A DNA stretch of 64,000 nt from JAMOQA01 sp964582785 (GTDB lineage Bacteria > Acidobacteriota > Polarisedimenticolia > J045), in contig CAZOTT010000001.1 of assembly GCA_964582785.1 (NCBI GenBank), positions 40,903 to 104,902 of the forward strand, written 5' to 3'. The notes below the pieces were generated by a model, which worked only from the letters and a program-made list of their open reading frames with translations, was not told the origin of the DNA and made no database searches. The position numbers were made by a program, and so were the translations under genes. Within the stretch, counting starts at the first letter, position 1; each line of letters begins with the position of its first letter. Below are positions 8,128 to 16,055 of this stretch, piece after piece.

Positions 8128-10623
8128 ATGTCGACCGAACCGACCGTCCGCCCGGCGGCCGTCCCGCCGGAGATCCCCGTCGAGCCGGTCCTCCACGCCC
8201 CGCGGGAAATCGTCGAGCTGCGCCGGGGGAACACCCGGGTGCTCCTCGACCCGGAGACCCCCCACTGGGTCGCGACCGACCCCCGGGGCGCCTCGATCCT
8301 CCTCGCCTTCCGGGACGGCGCCCGGCCCGACGACGTGGCCCGCCGCCTGGCGGAACGGGAAGGACTCCCCCTGGTCACCGCCCGGCTGCGGGTCGACGCG
8401 GTGGCCCGGGAGGCGCTCCGGTGCGGCTTCCTGGCGGAGGCCCCGCCGGTTCCCCTGCCCCACCTCGGGCGGGAGACCCTGCTGCCGGAGGGGCGGCTGG
8501 AAGAGTTCTGGGTCCACCTGAACGACGCCTGCAACCTGGCGTGCCGCCACTGCCTCGTCTCCTCCGGTCCCGGCGGGGACCCGGGGCTCCCCGGCGAGAC
8601 GATCGCCGCCGCTCTCCGGGAGGCCCGGGAGCTGGGGGCCCGGACGTTCTGCTTCACCGGTGGAGAACCGCTCCTGCGGCCCGACTTCGCGGAGCTGGCC
8701 GCCGCCGCCCTCGAGGACCCGCGGGCCGAGCTGGCCGTCCTGACCAACGGCCTCCTGCTCCGGGAGGAGACGATCGCGTCCTGGCGGGGCCACCTCGACC
8801 TCGAGCGGATCCGCTTCCAGGTCAGCCTCGACGGGTCCTCCCCGGAGGTGAACGACCCGGTCCGCGGGCGCGGAAGCTTCGAGCGGATCGTGGCCGGGAT
8901 CCGGGACGCCCTCGCGGCGGGGCTGGACGTGACGGTGACCACCACCGTCACCGGCCGCAACCTCCCGGACGTGCCCCGGGTGACCCGGCTCGTCGGGGAG
9001 CTGGGGGGGCGGACGCACCACCTGCTCTGGCTCCACCGCCGGGGCCGCGCCGCGGAGGCGGACGGCGCGCCGTCCCCGGCCGAGGTCCTGGGGGCCGTCC
9101 GGGCGGCGGCGGAGGCCGGCCGGGAGGCGGGGGTCACCGTGGACAACGTGGCGGCGGTCCGGGCCCGGGTGAACCACGAACCCGGCACCCGGAGGGACCT
9201 CTCGAGCGCCGCCGTGACGAACCTCTGCCTCCACCGGGACGGGGCGGTCTATCCCTCCGCGTCCCTCGTCGGGATCGAGGAGCTGCGGCTCGGCACGTTC
9301 GGGAAGCGTCCCCTCGGGGACCTGCTCCGGGCGAGCGAGGTCGCGCGCCGGTTCCGCCGGGCCTCCCTCGTCCGCAAGGAGGCCTGTCCCTCCTGCCCCG
9401 TGCGCTTCCTCTGCGGCGGGGGCGACGTGGAGCACGCCTGGCTCTGGGGCGGCAGTCTCGACGCGATGGACCCCTGGTGCGAGCTCCACCGGGGAATGAC
9501 CGAGGACGCCCTGCTCGACCGGGCGGAGGAACGGGGCCGGGTCGGGGCCGGGCCGGAATCCGGGTGGACGGACCCCCGGCTCCTGACGTTCATGGGGGAA
9601 GGGTCCCACGCCTGCGGCAGCGGGGACGGGGACGAAGCGGGTCGCCTCGTCGTCTCGAGCTCGGAGTGCGTGCTCTCCTTCGAGCTGGACGCCACCCGGC
9701 GGATCGTCCGGGAGTTCTACGGGAACGCCGCGGACCACCCGGAGGAGGACCTCTGCTGCCCCGTGCGGCCCCGCCCGACGGACATCGAGCACATCCCGCC
9801 GGGGGTGGTCGAGCGGTTCTACGGGTGCGGCTCCCCGGTAATCCAGGCCGACCCCCGGCCGGGGGAGACGACCCTCGACCTCGGTTCCGGGGCGGGCATC
9901 GACGTCTTCATCTGCGCCCGGCGCGTCGGCCCCGGGGGGCGGGCGCTCGGCGTCGACATGACCGACCGGATGCTGGCGGTCGCCGGGGAAGCCCGGAAGA
10001 AGGTCGCCGCGAACCTCGGTTACGACAACGTCGAGTTCCGGAAGGGGTTCCTCGAGGACCTGCCGGTGGAGGATGCGAGCGTCGACCTCGTCACCTCGAA
10101 CTGCGTGATCAACCTGTCGCCGGACAAGCGCCGGGTGTTCCGGGAGATCTGGCGCGTGCTGCGCAACGGGGGGCGGTTCGTGGTCTCGGACATCGTCGCC
10201 GAGCGGGAGGTCCCCGCCGCGAAGCGGCAGGACCCCCGCCTGTGGGGCCAGTGCATCTCCGGCGCCCTGACCGAGGAGGAGTTCCTCGCCGCCCTGGAGC
10301 GGGCCGGGTTCCACGGGATCGAGGTCCTCGAGAAGTTCTTCTGGCGGGAGGTGGACGGGTACCGCTTCTTCTCCGTGACGGTGCGGGGCTGGCGCCACGA
10401 CCGGGGGGAGGTGTCGGAGGGCGGGAAGGAAACCGCCGTCTACCTCGGGCCGCACCGGGCGGTGGTGGACGACCAGGGGATCTTCTTCCCGCGGGGCGTT
10501 CCCGTCCCGGTGGACGCGGCGACGGCCGACCGCCTGCGCCGGCCGCCCTACGCCGGCCGTTTCCAGGTGGGCGAGGTGGCGCCGAAACCGGGGCGGGGGG
10601 ACTGCGGCTGCCGGAACTGCTGA
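8128..10623 (+). CDS. Fusion: PqqD-like domain + radical SAM/SPASM enzyme + ArsM-type arsenite methyltransferase
   Basis: A single 831-residue protein with four parts. Residues 25-105 resemble PqqD, the peptide-recognition fold. Residues 125-330 are a radical SAM core with CNLACRHC (C135, C139, C142) and FTGGEPL (176-182). A SPASM-type auxiliary cluster region follows (C367, C420, C423, C429, C451). Residues 525-760 are a SAM methyltransferase (DLGSGAGID, 584-592) that keeps all four cysteines of ArsM: LCC (543-544), YGCGSP (567), SNCVINLS (659) and GQCISGAL (709). The last 70 residues (YLGP...VVDDQG) occur in ArsM proteins of the arsenosugar type, and end with three more cysteines (826, 828, 831). 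ArsM binds As(III) and methylates it. What the radical SAM half does is unknown: a further modification of methylated arsenic, or of a peptide carrier, are both possible. The ATG at 8128 is chosen because homology begins there; the frame is open much further upstream. Confidence 0.88.
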   Translation: MSTEPTVRPAAVPPEIPVEPVLHAPREIVELRRGNTRVLLDPETPHWVATDPRGASILLAFRDGARPDDVARRLAEREGLPLVTARLRVDAVAREALRCGFLAEAPPVPLPHLGRETLLPEGRLEEFWVHLNDACNLACRHCLVSSGPGGDPGLPGETIAAALREARELGARTFCFTGGEPLLRPDFAELAAAALEDPRAELAVLTNGLLLREETIASWRGHLDLERIRFQVSLDGSSPEVNDPVRGRGSFERIVAGIRDALAAGLDVTVTTTVTGRNLPDVPRVTRLVGELGGRTHHLLWLHRRGRAAEADGAPSPAEVLGAVRAAAEAGREAGVTVDNVAAVRARVNHEPGTRRDLSSAAVTNLCLHRDGAVYPSASLVGIEELRLGTFGKRPLGDLLRASEVARRFRRASLVRKEACPSCPVRFLCGGGDVEHAWLWGGSLDAMDPWCELHRGMTEDALLDRAEERGRVGAGPESGWTDPRLLTFMGEGSHACGSGDGDEAGRLVVSSSECVLSFELDATRRIVREFYGNAADHPEEDLCCPVRPRPTDIEHIPPGVVERFYGCGSPVIQADPRPGETTLDLGSGAGIDVFICARRVGPGGRALGVDMTDRMLAVAGEARKKVAANLGYDNVEFRKGFLEDLPVEDASVDLVTSNCVINLSPDKRRVFREIWRVLRNGGRFVVSDIVAEREVPAAKRQDPRLWGQCISGALTEEEFLAALERAGFHGIEVLEKFFWREVDGYRFFSVTVRGWRHDRGEVSEGGKETAVYLGPHRAVVDDQGIFFPRGVPVPVDAATADRLRRPPYAGRFQVGEVAPKPGRGDCGCRNC

Positions 10624-10676
10624 CCGGCCAGCCCCGTTCGTCGGCGTTCGACGGTTCCCGGCCCGGCCGCCGGAAG

Positions 10677-10704
10677 TTGTCCGGCCGGGCCGGTGCGGTT
10701 ACTT
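10677..10704 (+). promoter_or_regulatory. Predicted promoter giving a nearly leaderless transcript
   Basis: A TTGTCC box (10677-10682), 16-bp spacer and TTACTT (10699-10704) lie directly before the ATG at 10715. Transcription would start about 4 nt before the ATG, and no ribosome site is visible, so translation may be leaderless. Confidence 0.45.
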
Positions 10705-10714
10705 TTCTGGTGCC

Positions 10715-11590
10715 ATGTTCCCCTCCCCGCGCTCCCCGCGGGGACCGGCCCTCGTGGTCCTGGTCCTCGCCGGTCTCGCCTCGACGTTCGCCGCGGGCGC
10801 GGGGATCCCCGCCGCTCACCCGCGGGTGGAAATCCGGACCAGCGCCGGGTCCTTCGTCGCCGAGCTGTTCCCCGAGTACGCCCCGCGGAACGTGGAGCTC
10901 TTCCTCGAGCGGGCGGGCCTGCGCCCGGCCCGCGAGGGTGTCGGGCGCCTCGCCGGCAGCACGGTCTGCGCCAGCTGGCCCCACGGCTACCTGGTCTTCG
11001 GCTGCCTGCCCCCCGTCCCGGGCCGCCCGTCCCGGCCGGTCCCGGAGCGGGTGGGGGTCCCGGACGAGATCGACGGGGTCGCGATGGGCCTCGGAAACGA
11101 GACCCTGAACGACCCGGCCCGGGTCGACCTCCTCTGGCAGCTCGAACTGTGGCCCCGGCTCCTGGCCCTCGAGCAGTCCGGGCGGCCGGTCCCGGCGGGG
11201 CTGGCCCGGCTCGCCGCCCGGATCCGCCGGGAGGGCCCCGGCGCGTCCCGGGCCATCCTCGGGTGGAGCCGGCTGAAACTGCTGGAGGCCGCGGGGTGGC
11301 ACTGGACCCCGGGAGGTTCCCCCCTCCGGGTCCGGCGGGGAATCCTGGCGACCGCGGCCCGCTGGCCCGGGGAGGCGGACGCCCGCTTTCTCGTGGCGCT
11401 CGCCGACCTCCCGGAGCGGGACGGGCGCGCGACCGCCTGGGGACGGGTCGTCTCCGGCTGGGACACCCTGGAGGCGATCGCCCGCCTGCCCCTCGACGGC
11501 GAGCACCGGCCCCGGCAACAGGTCACCATCCTCGGCTTCCGGGAGCTTTCCGCTCCCGTGGGCCCCACCACGGAGACGATCCCGCGATGA
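10715..11590 (+). CDS. Exported cyclophilin-like protein (peptidyl-prolyl isomerase fold, divergent)
   Basis: A 291-residue protein with an N-terminal signal segment (residues 10-29). The start of the mature part (VEIRTSAGSFVAELFPEYAPRNVELFLE, 38-65) follows the first strands and helix of cyclophilins. FLVALADLPERDGRATAWGRVVSGWDTLEAI (near 225-255) follows the later LDG-FGRVV-GMD block, and DEIDGVAMGLGNETLND follows the DE-f-MAN block. The central catalytic IQGGD/Arg region is replaced by LVFGCLPPV, and an extra helical insert of about 90 residues interrupts the fold, so isomerase activity is doubtful. The stop overlaps the next gene (ATGA), which implies translational coupling and a joint periplasmic or surface role. 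Confidence is moderate for the fold and low for activity. Confidence 0.6.
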   Translation: MFPSPRSPRGPALVVLVLAGLASTFAAGAGIPAAHPRVEIRTSAGSFVAELFPEYAPRNVELFLERAGLRPAREGVGRLAGSTVCASWPHGYLVFGCLPPVPGRPSRPVPERVGVPDEIDGVAMGLGNETLNDPARVDLLWQLELWPRLLALEQSGRPVPAGLARLAARIRREGPGASRAILGWSRLKLLEAAGWHWTPGGSPLRVRRGILATAARWPGEADARFLVALADLPERDGRATAWGRVVSGWDTLEAIARLPLDGEHRPRQQVTILGFRELSAPVGPTTETIPR

Positions 11591-13578
11591 CCGCTCGCTC
11601 CCTCCCGGTCCCCCTCCTTCTGCTCCCGGCCCTCCTCCTGCCCGCCGGGGCCCGGCCTCCCCACCCCGACTCCGGGACCGCCCGGGCAGGCTGGGCCCCG
11701 GTGGCCGCCCGGGTGGGGCGGCCTTCGGTCCACGACCTCGGGCCGGTCCGGTTGCGCGATCTCCCGCCGCACGTGCCGCAACCGGGCCGCGCCCCCGTGC
11801 TGGTTCCCAACGTGTTCCCGGAGCCGGCCGAGATCCCGGGGGATCGCCCCGGCCGGCGGGAACCGGCGGCCGGCGGGGGGAACGGGGACGAACGCCTGGT
11901 CCTCGTCGAAGCCCCCGGCCCGGCCCCGTCTCCCGCGGCCACCGGCGCGTCCTTCCCCGCGATCGACGTCCGCTTCGACGGTCCCTACGACGGCGGCGTC
12001 GCCCCCCCGGACCCGGTGATGGCCCCGGGCAGCCGGCACGTGGTCGTCCTGGTCAACCTGGTGATGGCCGTGTACGACAGGCAGGGAACCCGGCTGTCGG
12101 GACCGACCTCCCTCCGGTCCTTCTTCGGCATCCCCGCCGGCTTCAACGTGTTCGACCCGGTGGCGGTTCCCGACCCGTTCCGCGACCGGTTCGTGGTCGG
12201 CGTGGCGGCCCGGAAGGCGGCGGACCAGGACTCGCGGATCTACCTCGCCTTTTCCGACGGGAACGACGCCACCGGCACCTGGCACCGCTTCTGGATCGAC
12301 GCCGACGCCGGCCAGGACGGGAACTGGGCCGACTACCCGGCGATCGGCCTCGACCGGCTCGCCGTCTACGTGACGGCGAACATGTTCAGCGCCTCGGACG
12401 CCTACCGGAACGCCACCCTGTTCATCGTCGACAAGGACGCGGCCTACGCCGGCCAGGACCCCGCCGTGACGACCCTGATCGATGTCCGCACTTCGGGGGG
12501 CGGCTCCCCCTACCGGCTGCGTCCCGCCTACGTCCCGGCCGCGACCCCGGGCGACGCCTACTTCCTCGTCTACGGGAACAACGCCTTCGCCAGCAGCTTC
12601 GAGATCTTCCGCCTGACGGGGGACCGGTTCGCGAACCCGTCCCTTTCCGCCAGCCCGGTCGGGTTGCCCGGCTCGTACTTCGCCCCCGGGGACGCGAACC
12701 AGCCGGGGGAGACCGGGGTCCCGACCCTCGGGGCGAACCCGTGGAACGTCTTCTGGCGCAGTGACGGGACGCTGTGGACCGCCCAGGCGATCAGCGGCAG
12801 CGGCCAGATCGCGGTCTGGGTGCACGAGTTCGACGTCTCGGGGACGACGCCGACGCGGGTGCGGACCTGGGAACTGTCGGTCCCGGGGGAGGACTCCTAC
12901 TTTCCCCACGTCGTCCCGGATACCGAGGACGACGACTTCGCGCTGCTGACCGCCTTCTCCGGGGACGACACCTACGTCACGGGGCGGTACTGGAACGTCG
13001 GGGCGGACGGTTCCGTGCGGGCGGCGGAGCTGCTCGTCGAGGGAACCCGGGTGAACGGCTCCGGCCGGCACGGCGACTACTTCGCGATGTACCCGGACCC
13101 GTCGGACCGCAACCGGGTCTGGATGATCGCCCAGTACATGAAGAACAGCTCCTTCTCGGGCAACTCGATCGTCGCCTCGGTTCCCTTCGAGGAGGCCGCT
13201 CCACCGCCCTCCCCGCCCCCCGTTCCCGACGGAAAGGACGTGGCGGGCGAGGAGGTACACGTCCGCCGGAACGGCGACGGCACCCTGACGGTCACCTGGG
13301 ACGCCTCCACCTGCCCCGCGCCCGGCAATCACCTGGTCTGGTACGACCTCGGGGCGATCGCTTCCTACCAGGTCACCGCCGAGACGTGCGCCGTCGGGAC
13401 CAGCGGCTCGTGGACCGGGAACGCCCCCGCCGGCAACGTGGCCGTGATCGTCGTCTCGGACGACGACGCCACGGTCGAGGGGTCCCACGGTGTCGACTCC
13501 GCCGGGAACGAGCGCCCGTCGGTGTCCTCGTCCTGCGGCTTCACCTCGAAGGACACCTCCGGCACCTGCACCCCCTAG
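11587..13578 (+). CDS. Secreted protein of unknown function with C-terminal fibronectin-like segment
   Basis: A 663-residue protein with a signal peptide (residues 1-22), then a proline-rich stretch (about 30-125), then a long beta-rich domain. Recurrent segments such as VAVPDPFRDRFVVGVAARK, DGNWADYPAIGLD, ALYVTANM-like strands and GRHGDYFAMYPDPSDRNRVWMIAQY suggest a beta-propeller-like repeat fold, although I cannot assign a family. After a PPPSPPPVPD linker (about 538-545), the last 120 residues look like a single immunoglobulin/fibronectin-type domain with paired cysteines. It is translationally coupled to the cyclophilin-like gene upstream. Extracellular or surface location is inferred from the signal peptide and the absence of other membrane helices. 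Confidence 0.75.
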   Translation: MTARSLPVPLLLLPALLLPAGARPPHPDSGTARAGWAPVAARVGRPSVHDLGPVRLRDLPPHVPQPGRAPVLVPNVFPEPAEIPGDRPGRREPAAGGGNGDERLVLVEAPGPAPSPAATGASFPAIDVRFDGPYDGGVAPPDPVMAPGSRHVVVLVNLVMAVYDRQGTRLSGPTSLRSFFGIPAGFNVFDPVAVPDPFRDRFVVGVAARKAADQDSRIYLAFSDGNDATGTWHRFWIDADAGQDGNWADYPAIGLDRLAVYVTANMFSASDAYRNATLFIVDKDAAYAGQDPAVTTLIDVRTSGGGSPYRLRPAYVPAATPGDAYFLVYGNNAFASSFEIFRLTGDRFANPSLSASPVGLPGSYFAPGDANQPGETGVPTLGANPWNVFWRSDGTLWTAQAISGSGQIAVWVHEFDVSGTTPTRVRTWELSVPGEDSYFPHVVPDTEDDDFALLTAFSGDDTYVTGRYWNVGADGSVRAAELLVEGTRVNGSGRHGDYFAMYPDPSDRNRVWMIAQYMKNSSFSGNSIVASVPFEEAAPPPSPPPVPDGKDVAGEEVHVRRNGDGTLTVTWDASTCPAPGNHLVWYDLGAIASYQVTAETCAVGTSGSWTGNAPAGNVAVIVVSDDDATVEGSHGVDSAGNERPSVSSSCGFTSKDTSGTCTP

Positions 13579-13584
13579 GGGCGG

Positions 13585-13590
13585 TATCCT
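13585..13590 (+). promoter_or_regulatory. Predicted -10 element for the fetAB-like genes
   Basis: TATCCT lies 29 bp before the GTG at 13619, just after the stop of the secreted protein gene. A GGGACGGGAGG ribosome site follows. No clear -35 is seen. Confidence 0.35.
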
Positions 13591-13618
13591 TGGCGCCTTC
13601 CGGGACGGGAGGACGCGG

Positions 13619-14287
13619 GTGGATGCGTGGTTCCGGTGCGGGCCGCTGACGGCCCGCCGCGGGGATGGCCGACCCCTGTTCGCGGGCGTGACGGTGCGCC
13701 TCGCGGAGGGAACGTTCGCGCTCCTGGCGGGGCCCTCGGGCGCGGGGAAGACGACCCTGCTGCGGGCCATCGCGGGCCTGGACCCGGCGGAGGGGGCCGG
13801 GCGGTTTCTCGCGGGCCACGCCTACCCGGACCACGACCTGCCCGCCTGGCGGGCCCGGGTCACCTGGATCGCCCAGGACGCCCCGATGCTCCCCGGGACG
13901 GTGCGGGACAACCTCGCCTTTCCCTTCTCTCTGCGGGCGGGCCGGGGCCGGCGCCTCGACGAGGAGCACGCGCGCGGGCTGCTCGCCGAGGTCGGTCTCG
14001 CGGACCTGCCCTGGGAGCGGGACGCCCGGGAGATCTCCGGCGGGGAACGCCACCGGCTGGCCCTCGTCCGGGCCATGCTCTGGGACCCCCCGGTGCTCCT
14101 CGCCGACGAGCCCCTCACGGGCCTCGATCCGCCCCGGGCCCGGACGTGCCGGGACCTGCTCCTTTCCTGGGCCCGCCGGCCGGGCCACGCGGCCCTGGTC
14201 GTGCTCCACGACCCGGAGCTCGGGCGGGACGCGGACCGCCGCCTGGTGCTCGCCGGGGGACGGCTCCGGGAGGAGGCCCCCCGGTGA
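13619..14287 (+). CDS. fetA: ABC transporter ATP-binding protein, FetA-like
   Basis: The 222-residue ATPase subunit of a small ABC exporter. Walker A GPSGAGKTT is at 38-46, the Q-loop is in WIAQDAPMLPGTV (83-95), the signature is SGGERHRLALVRA (140-152) and Walker B is LLADEP (160-165), followed by the D-loop GLD and a switch histidine in VVLHDPE. The GTG start is preceded by GGGAGG. It overlaps the downstream UPF0014 permease gene by 4 bp (GTGA). ATPase plus UPF0014 permease is the FetAB (YbbLM) arrangement, known in Escherichia coli as an iron exporter that protects from oxidative stress. The function here is taken from that pairing. Confidence 0.85.
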   Translation: MDAWFRCGPLTARRGDGRPLFAGVTVRLAEGTFALLAGPSGAGKTTLLRAIAGLDPAEGAGRFLAGHAYPDHDLPAWRARVTWIAQDAPMLPGTVRDNLAFPFSLRAGRGRRLDEEHARGLLAEVGLADLPWERDAREISGGERHRLALVRAMLWDPPVLLADEPLTGLDPPRARTCRDLLLSWARRPGHAALVVLHDPELGRDADRRLVLAGGRLREEAPR

Positions 14288-15084
14288 TCCGGCTCGGGTT
14301 CCCGGACCTGCTCCTCGCCACCGGGCTGGTCGTGCTCGCCGGCGGGATCTCCCTCACCCTCCGCCTCGGGATCGGGCGCCGCCTCGCCTGGGTCTCCCTG
14401 CGGACGGCCGTCCAGCTCGGCCTCCTGGGGCTGGTCCTCGAGCGGATCTTCGCCCTGCGCCACCCCCTGCCGGTGCTGGGGCTGCTCCTCCTGATGACCG
14501 CCTTTGCCGCCCGGGAGGCGGTGGCCCGCTCCTCCCGCCGGTACCCCGGGATCCACCTCGACGCCTGGCTGGCCATCGCGGTCGCGGCCTCCGTCGTCGG
14601 CGGGATCGTCACCCAGGTCGTCGTCGGCGCCCGCCCGTGGTATGCCCCCCGCTACGTCATCCCCCTCGTCGGCATGATCCTCGGCAACTCCCTCACCGGG
14701 ATCTCCCTCTGCCTCGACCGCTTCCTCGAGCACCTGGACGCCCGGCGCGGCGAGATCGAGCTGCGGCTCGCGTTCGGGGCGACCCGCCGGGAGGCGCTGG
14801 CCGACCCCCTCCGGGCCGCCGTCCGGACCGGGCTGGTCCCGATCATGAACGCGATGGCGGCGGCGGGGATCGTGTCCCTGCCCGGGATGATGACCGGCCA
14901 GATCGTCGCGGGCGCCCCGCCCCTCCAGGCCGTGGCGTACCAGCTCGTCGTCATGTTCATGCTGGCCGCGGCGGCGGCCCTCGGCGCCATGATCGTCGCG
15001 GTGCTCGCCGCCCTGCGCCGGACCCGGCCGGACGGGTCCCTCCGGCGGGATCCGCGGGGAAAGAAACCCCGATCCCGGGCGTAG
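14284..15084 (+). CDS. fetB: UPF0014 family permease, FetB-like metal exporter subunit
   Basis: A 266-residue inner-membrane protein with about seven hydrophobic helices. UPF0014/FetB signatures are clear: GIGRRLAWVSLRTAVQLGLLG near residues 28-48, YVIPLVGMILGNSLTGISLCLDRF (about 122-145), ELRLAFGATRREA (about 158-170), and the highly conserved SLPGMMTGQIVAGAPPLQAVAYQ (about 197-220). The basic tail GKKPRSRA is cytoplasmic. With the ATPase encoded just upstream (4-bp overlap) it forms a FetAB-type exporter, probably for iron. Confidence 0.88.
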   Translation: MIRLGFPDLLLATGLVVLAGGISLTLRLGIGRRLAWVSLRTAVQLGLLGLVLERIFALRHPLPVLGLLLLMTAFAAREAVARSSRRYPGIHLDAWLAIAVAASVVGGIVTQVVVGARPWYAPRYVIPLVGMILGNSLTGISLCLDRFLEHLDARRGEIELRLAFGATRREALADPLRAAVRTGLVPIMNAMAAAGIVSLPGMMTGQIVAGAPPLQAVAYQLVVMFMLAAAAALGAMIVAVLAALRRTRPDGSLRRDPRGKKPRSRA

Positions 15085-15134
15085 ACTCCGGGGGAAGGGA
15101 ACCGGCGGGGAGGACACCCCCCGGAGGAGGCACG

Positions 15135-15428
15135 ATGGCGGCGGGAACGGCGGGAACGGGCGGCGGTGCGACGGCCGCCGCGGCGGCGGTCATCCGGGCG
15201 ATCCGCGCGGCGGGGGTGATCGTCCGGGTCGAGGAACGGGAGTTCCGCGCGATCCTCGAGCGCCAGGAGGCCCCCCTCGTGGTGACCGCCCCGGCGGGCT
15301 TCCTCGGCCGGAAGCGGGCCTGGCTGACCACCTGGCGGGGCCTCGCCTTCCACTGCGTGACGGGAGAGGAGATCCCCCTTCCCGGGACGGCCGTCGTGGT
15401 GGCCGCGCGCCGGCTCTGGGTACCCTGA
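15135..15428 (+). CDS. Small conserved protein of unknown function
   Basis: A 97-residue soluble protein with an excellent GGAGGAGG ribosome site. An alanine/glycine-rich start is followed by VIRAIRAAGVIVRVEEREF, then PLVVTAPAGFLGRKRAWLTTWRGLAFHC and an ending in LPGTAVVVAARRLWVP. This pattern (helix, then LVV-a-GGF...YLT-YKGLAF...LP...A-kIWiP) resembles a small uncharacterised family I have seen in several phyla; no function is known. It lies 50 bp after the FetB-like gene and is probably the last gene of that transcript. Confidence 0.7.
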   Translation: MAAGTAGTGGGATAAAAAVIRAIRAAGVIVRVEEREFRAILERQEAPLVVTAPAGFLGRKRAWLTTWRGLAFHCVTGEEIPLPGTAVVVAARRLWVP

Positions 15429-15469
15429 GCCGCCCCCCTTCCCCGGCGGGGACGAAACACCCGGCCGGG

Positions 15470-15490
15470 CCCGTGCCGGGCGGGCACGGG
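15470..15490. terminator. Hairpin between convergent genes (possible terminator)
   Basis: CCCGTGCC (15470-15477), a 5-nt loop and GGCACGGG (15483-15490) form an 8-bp perfect stem. It lies between the convergent small conserved gene and bcp. No real U-tract follows on either strand, so efficiency is uncertain. Confidence 0.45.
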
Positions 15491-15507
15491 TGTCCGTCCC
15501 CCGGTCC

Positions 15508-15993
15508 CTATGCCTCCGCCTGCAGCTCGTCCAGCTTCGCCAGCACCTTCCCCGCGTGGCCGGCCGCCCGGACGTTCTTCCAGTGCCAGGCCACCTTGCC
15601 GGACGGGTCGATGAGGACCGTCGAGCGGATCGTCCCCTCGACCTCCTTCCCGTAGCGCTTCCTGGGTCCCCAGGCGCCGTACTTCTCCATCACCCGGTGG
15701 GCCGGGTCCGAGAGGAGCGGGATCCCGAGCCCGTGCTTCTCGGCGAACCGGCAGTGACTGTCCAGGGAGTCGGTGCTGCACCCGAGGACGACGGCGTTCC
15801 GCCGCGAGAATTCCGGCAGCAGCCGGGTGAACTCGATCGCCTCGGTGGTGCAGCCCGAGGTGTTGTCCCGGGGGTAGAAGTAGAGGACGACCCACTTCCC
15901 GGCCAGGTCGCGGAGCGCGACCTTCGACCCGTCGTGGGCCGGCAGGGTGAACCGGGGGGCCTTCTTCCCGACCTCGATCTTCGCCTCGGCCAT
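15508..15993 (-). CDS. bcp: Peroxiredoxin of the Bcp/PrxQ family
   Basis: A thiol peroxidase of 161 residues that reduces hydroperoxides. The peroxidatic cysteine is C48 in FYPRDNTSGCTTEA, with the conserved P-T-S triad. The usual resolving Cys five residues later in E. coli Bcp is absent (it reads TTEAI), so this is either a 1-Cys type or uses C72 or C81 (VVLGCSTDSLDSHC). The ATG at 15993 follows AAGGAGGTTGCC. A longer frame starting upstream (16047) lacks homology and would contain the promoter region. The gene has its own promoter (16027-16055), placed in the 3' end of the upstream alcohol dehydrogenase gene. Confidence 0.93.
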   Translation of the reverse strand: MAEAKIEVGKKAPRFTLPAHDGSKVALRDLAGKWVVLYFYPRDNTSGCTTEAIEFTRLLPEFSRRNAVVLGCSTDSLDSHCRFAEKHGLGIPLLSDPAHRVMEKYGAWGPRKRYGKEVEGTIRSTVLIDPSGKVAWHWKNVRAAGHAGKVLAKLDELQAEA

Positions 15994-16026
15994 GGCAACC
16001 TCCTTCCCGCCGTGGGGCGGAACAGG

Positions 16027-16055
16027 AGGATAAACCGGGCGGTACAACCTGTCAG
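16027..16055 (-). promoter_or_regulatory. Promoter of bcp
   Basis: On the minus strand CTGACA (16055-16050), a 17-bp spacer and TATCCT (16032-16027) form a good sigma-70 promoter about 34 bp before the bcp start. It overlaps the last codons of the upstream alcohol dehydrogenase, so bcp can be expressed independently. Confidence 0.65.

Noticed and set aside
8128..10623. Two genes, radical SAM and ArsM, fused by sequencing error
   Set aside because: The frame is continuous with no start-like ribosome site between residues 455 and 525, and the linker has normal codon bias. Resequencing would settle it.
5166..11108. A 1980-residue plus-strand open frame and several other very long frames (for example minus-strand 3961-7971 and 2262-5081)
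   Set aside because: They run antisense or out of frame to genes with clear families, are dominated by Pro/Arg/Gly, and carry no motifs. Long spurious frames are expected at this G+C content.
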